Assembly (NCBI GenBank): GCA_009774655.1
Contig: VSOD01000198.1
Coordinates: 1 to 7,837 of the forward strand
DNA: 7,837 nt
Origin: Lachnospiraceae bacterium
GTDB taxonomy: Bacteria; Bacillota_A; Clostridia; Lachnospirales; Lachnospiraceae
Direction of reading: 5' to 3'
Shown here piece after piece: positions 6,231 to 7,837 of this stretch. Position numbers and translations under genes: made by a program. Position 1 is the first letter of the stretch; each line of letters opens with the position of its first letter. Under the pieces are notes generated by a model. That model had not been told where the DNA came from. It saw only the letters and a program-made list of their open reading frames with translations, and did not search any database.

Positions 6231-6254
6231 CCGTCGGGCAGGGAGGAATACGGA

Positions 6255-7837
6255 ATGGATTTTTTACCGATTTCAAAAGAAGATATGGACAGGCGGGGAA
6301 TAGAGCAGCTGGATTTCGTCTATGTGATCGGGGATGCCTATGTGGATCACCCTTCTTTTGGACATGCCATCATCAGCAGAGTGCTGGAGGCGGCCGGCTA
6401 CAGTGTGGGGATCATCTCACAGCCGGACTGGAAGGATGAGAAGAGCATCACGGTACTGGGCAGGCCCCGGCTTGGCTTTCTTGTATCCGGCGGCAATATG
6501 GATTCCATGGTCAACCATTATTTCGTGTCCGGCAGGCACCGTCCCATGGACGCCTATACTCCAGGCGGCGAGCCGTATAAACGGCCGGATCACGCGACCG
6601 TGGTTTATGGCAATCTGATCCGCAGGGTATATAAAGATGTGCCGGTGATCATCGGCGGCATCGAGGCCAGCCTGCGTCGTATGGCGCACTATGATTACTG
6701 GTCGGACAGCTTTAAACGTTCCATCCTGCTGGACAGTCAGGCGGATCTGATTTCCTATGGTATGGGGGAAAAGTCCATCGTGGAGATCGCCGATGCACTT
6801 GCAGGGGGCATCGCGGTGCGGGACATTACCTTTATTGCCGGAACGGTTTATAAGACAAAAGACATATCGGGAATCTACGAAGGAATCCGGCTGCCTTCTT
6901 ATGAAGAAATGAAAGCCGAGCCGCGCCGGTATGCGGAGAGCTTTCAGGTGCAGTACTGCAATACCGATCCTTTTACGGGCAGGACACTGATCGAGACATA
7001 TCCGGGCGGCGTCTGTGTGGTGCAGAATCCGCCCCAGCCGCCGCTGACAACGCAGGAGATGGACGATGTCTATGATCTGCCCTATATGCGCACCTGTCAT
7101 CCATCCTACGAGGCGGCCGGCGGTGTGCCCGCCATCTCGGAGATCAGGTTTTCTCTTGTCAGCAACAGAGGATGCTTTGGCGGCTGCAATTTCTGTGCCC
7201 TGACTTTTCACCAGGGACGGACGGTGCAGGTCAGGAGCCACGAGTCTATCCTGCGGGAAGCGGAAGGGATGCTGCAGGATAAAGATTTTAAAGGATATAT
7301 TCATGATGTGGGCGGCCCGACGGCCAATTTCAGAAGACCGTCCTGTCAGAAGCAGATGACGCGGGGTGTCTGCAAGAACAGACAGTGCCTTTTTCCGCAG
7401 CCCTGTCCGAATCTGGAAGTGGATCACGCCGATTATCTGACACTGCTGCGCAGGCTGCGGGCGCTGCCCGGCGTAAAGAAGGTCTTTATCCGTTCGGGGA
7501 TCCGCTTCGACTATCTGCTGGCGGACAGAGACGATGCCTTTTTCCGGGAACTGGTGGAACATCATGTCAGCGGACAGCTCAAGGTGGCGCCGGAACACAT
7601 CTCGGACGCGGTGCTGGAGAAGATGGGCAAACCGGGGAAAGCGGTCTACGAGCGGTTTGTCAGGCAGTATAACAGGCTCAATGAGCAGCTTGGCAAAAAG
7701 CAGTTCCTTGTGCCTTACCTGATGTCCTCTCATCCGGGTTCTACCTTGAAGGAGGCCATTGAACTGGCGGAATATCTGCGGGATCTTGGCTACATGCCGG
7801 AGCAGGTGCAGGATTTTTATCCGACGCCGTCCACGGT
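6255..7837 (+). CDS. ygiQ: YgiQ-family radical SAM protein, 5' part (runs off the window)
   Basis: The frame is open from ATG 6255 to the right edge (527 whole codons, no stop), so the C-terminus (DUF3362 region in relatives) is missing. The N-terminal YgiQ domain shows DAYVDHPSFGHAIISR, PGGEPYKRPDHA and GGIEASLRRMAHYDYWSD. The radical SAM domain carries CFGGCNFC, a CxxxCxxC motif at Cys307, Cys311 and Cys314, which binds a 4Fe-4S cluster and SAM. A second group, Cys364, Cys373, Cys378 and Cys384, is part of the family pattern ending in CPNLEVDH and could hold metal. APEHIS and SSHPGST are further family marks. GGGAGG (6241-6246) is 8 nt before the start. The reaction carried out by YgiQ proteins is, to my knowledge, not established. 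It is the third gene after rsuA and the HAD gene. Confidence 0.95.
   Translation, partial: MDFLPISKEDMDRRGIEQLDFVYVIGDAYVDHPSFGHAIISRVLEAAGYSVGIISQPDWKDEKSITVLGRPRLGFLVSGGNMDSMVNHYFVSGRHRPMDAYTPGGEPYKRPDHATVVYGNLIRRVYKDVPVIIGGIEASLRRMAHYDYWSDSFKRSILLDSQADLISYGMGEKSIVEIADALAGGIAVRDITFIAGTVYKTKDISGIYEGIRLPSYEEMKAEPRRYAESFQVQYCNTDPFTGRTLIETYPGGVCVVQNPPQPPLTTQEMDDVYDLPYMRTCHPSYEAAGGVPAISEIRFSLVSNRGCFGGCNFCALTFHQGRTVQVRSHESILREAEGMLQDKDFKGYIHDVGGPTANFRRPSCQKQMTRGVCKNRQCLFPQPCPNLEVDHADYLTLLRRLRALPGVKKVFIRSGIRFDYLLADRDDAFFRELVEHHVSGQLKVAPEHISDAVLEKMGKPGKAVYERFVRQYNRLNEQLGKKQFLVPYLMSSHPGSTLKEAIELAEYLRDLGYMPEQVQDFYPTPST

Noticed and set aside
6417..7733. 438-aa reading frame on the - strand opposite ygiQ
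   Set aside because: ygiQ on the + strand has clear family motifs throughout. The antisense frame is a GC-driven shadow with no recognisable domain.

Overview
The window looks like ordinary chromosomal housekeeping DNA from a Gram-positive, probably spore-forming member of the Clostridia, most likely Lachnospiraceae. This rests on moderately GC-rich coding DNA with strong GGAGG-type ribosome binding sites, a Firmicutes-type rsmD-coaD pair, a YlbJ-family membrane protein, and a YgiQ protein of clostridial type. The genus is inferred and cannot be settled here. I see no mobile element, CRISPR array, rRNA or tRNA gene.

Layout, left to right: (1) the last 41 codons of an unidentified + strand gene; (2) rsmD (16S rRNA m2G966 methyltransferase); (3) a 152-bp leader with alternative hairpins and a 35-bp palindrome, then coaD (phosphopantetheine adenylyltransferase); (4) a 200-aa soluble coiled-coil protein of unknown function, closed by a strong intrinsic terminator; (5) a second copy of the same 35-bp palindrome just upstream of a secreted, C-terminally membrane-anchored N-acetylmuramoyl-L-alanine amidase; (6) on the - strand and convergent with the amidase, a YlbJ-like membrane protein; (7) after a 187-bp divergent spacer, a + strand run of rsuA (16S rRNA pseudouridine synthase), a HAD phosphatase and the first 527 codons of ygiQ (radical SAM), with gaps of about 25 bp that suggest one operon.

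B. subtilis has the order ylbH(rsmD)-ylbI(coaD)-ylbJ. Here the same three genes are present, but the coiled-coil and amidase genes lie between coaD and ylbJ, and ylbJ is inverted. The most interesting signal is the pair of 35-bp palindromes. They have the same length, the same half-site (TATAGTWAACGAMAT) and the same 5-bp centre, and each sits within 30 bp of a start codon. They look like operators of one unidentified regulator that would link a CoA-biosynthesis gene to a cell-wall hydrolase. The rest is mostly conserved core metabolism, with poorly understood proteins (coiled-coil, YlbJ, YgiQ) among it.
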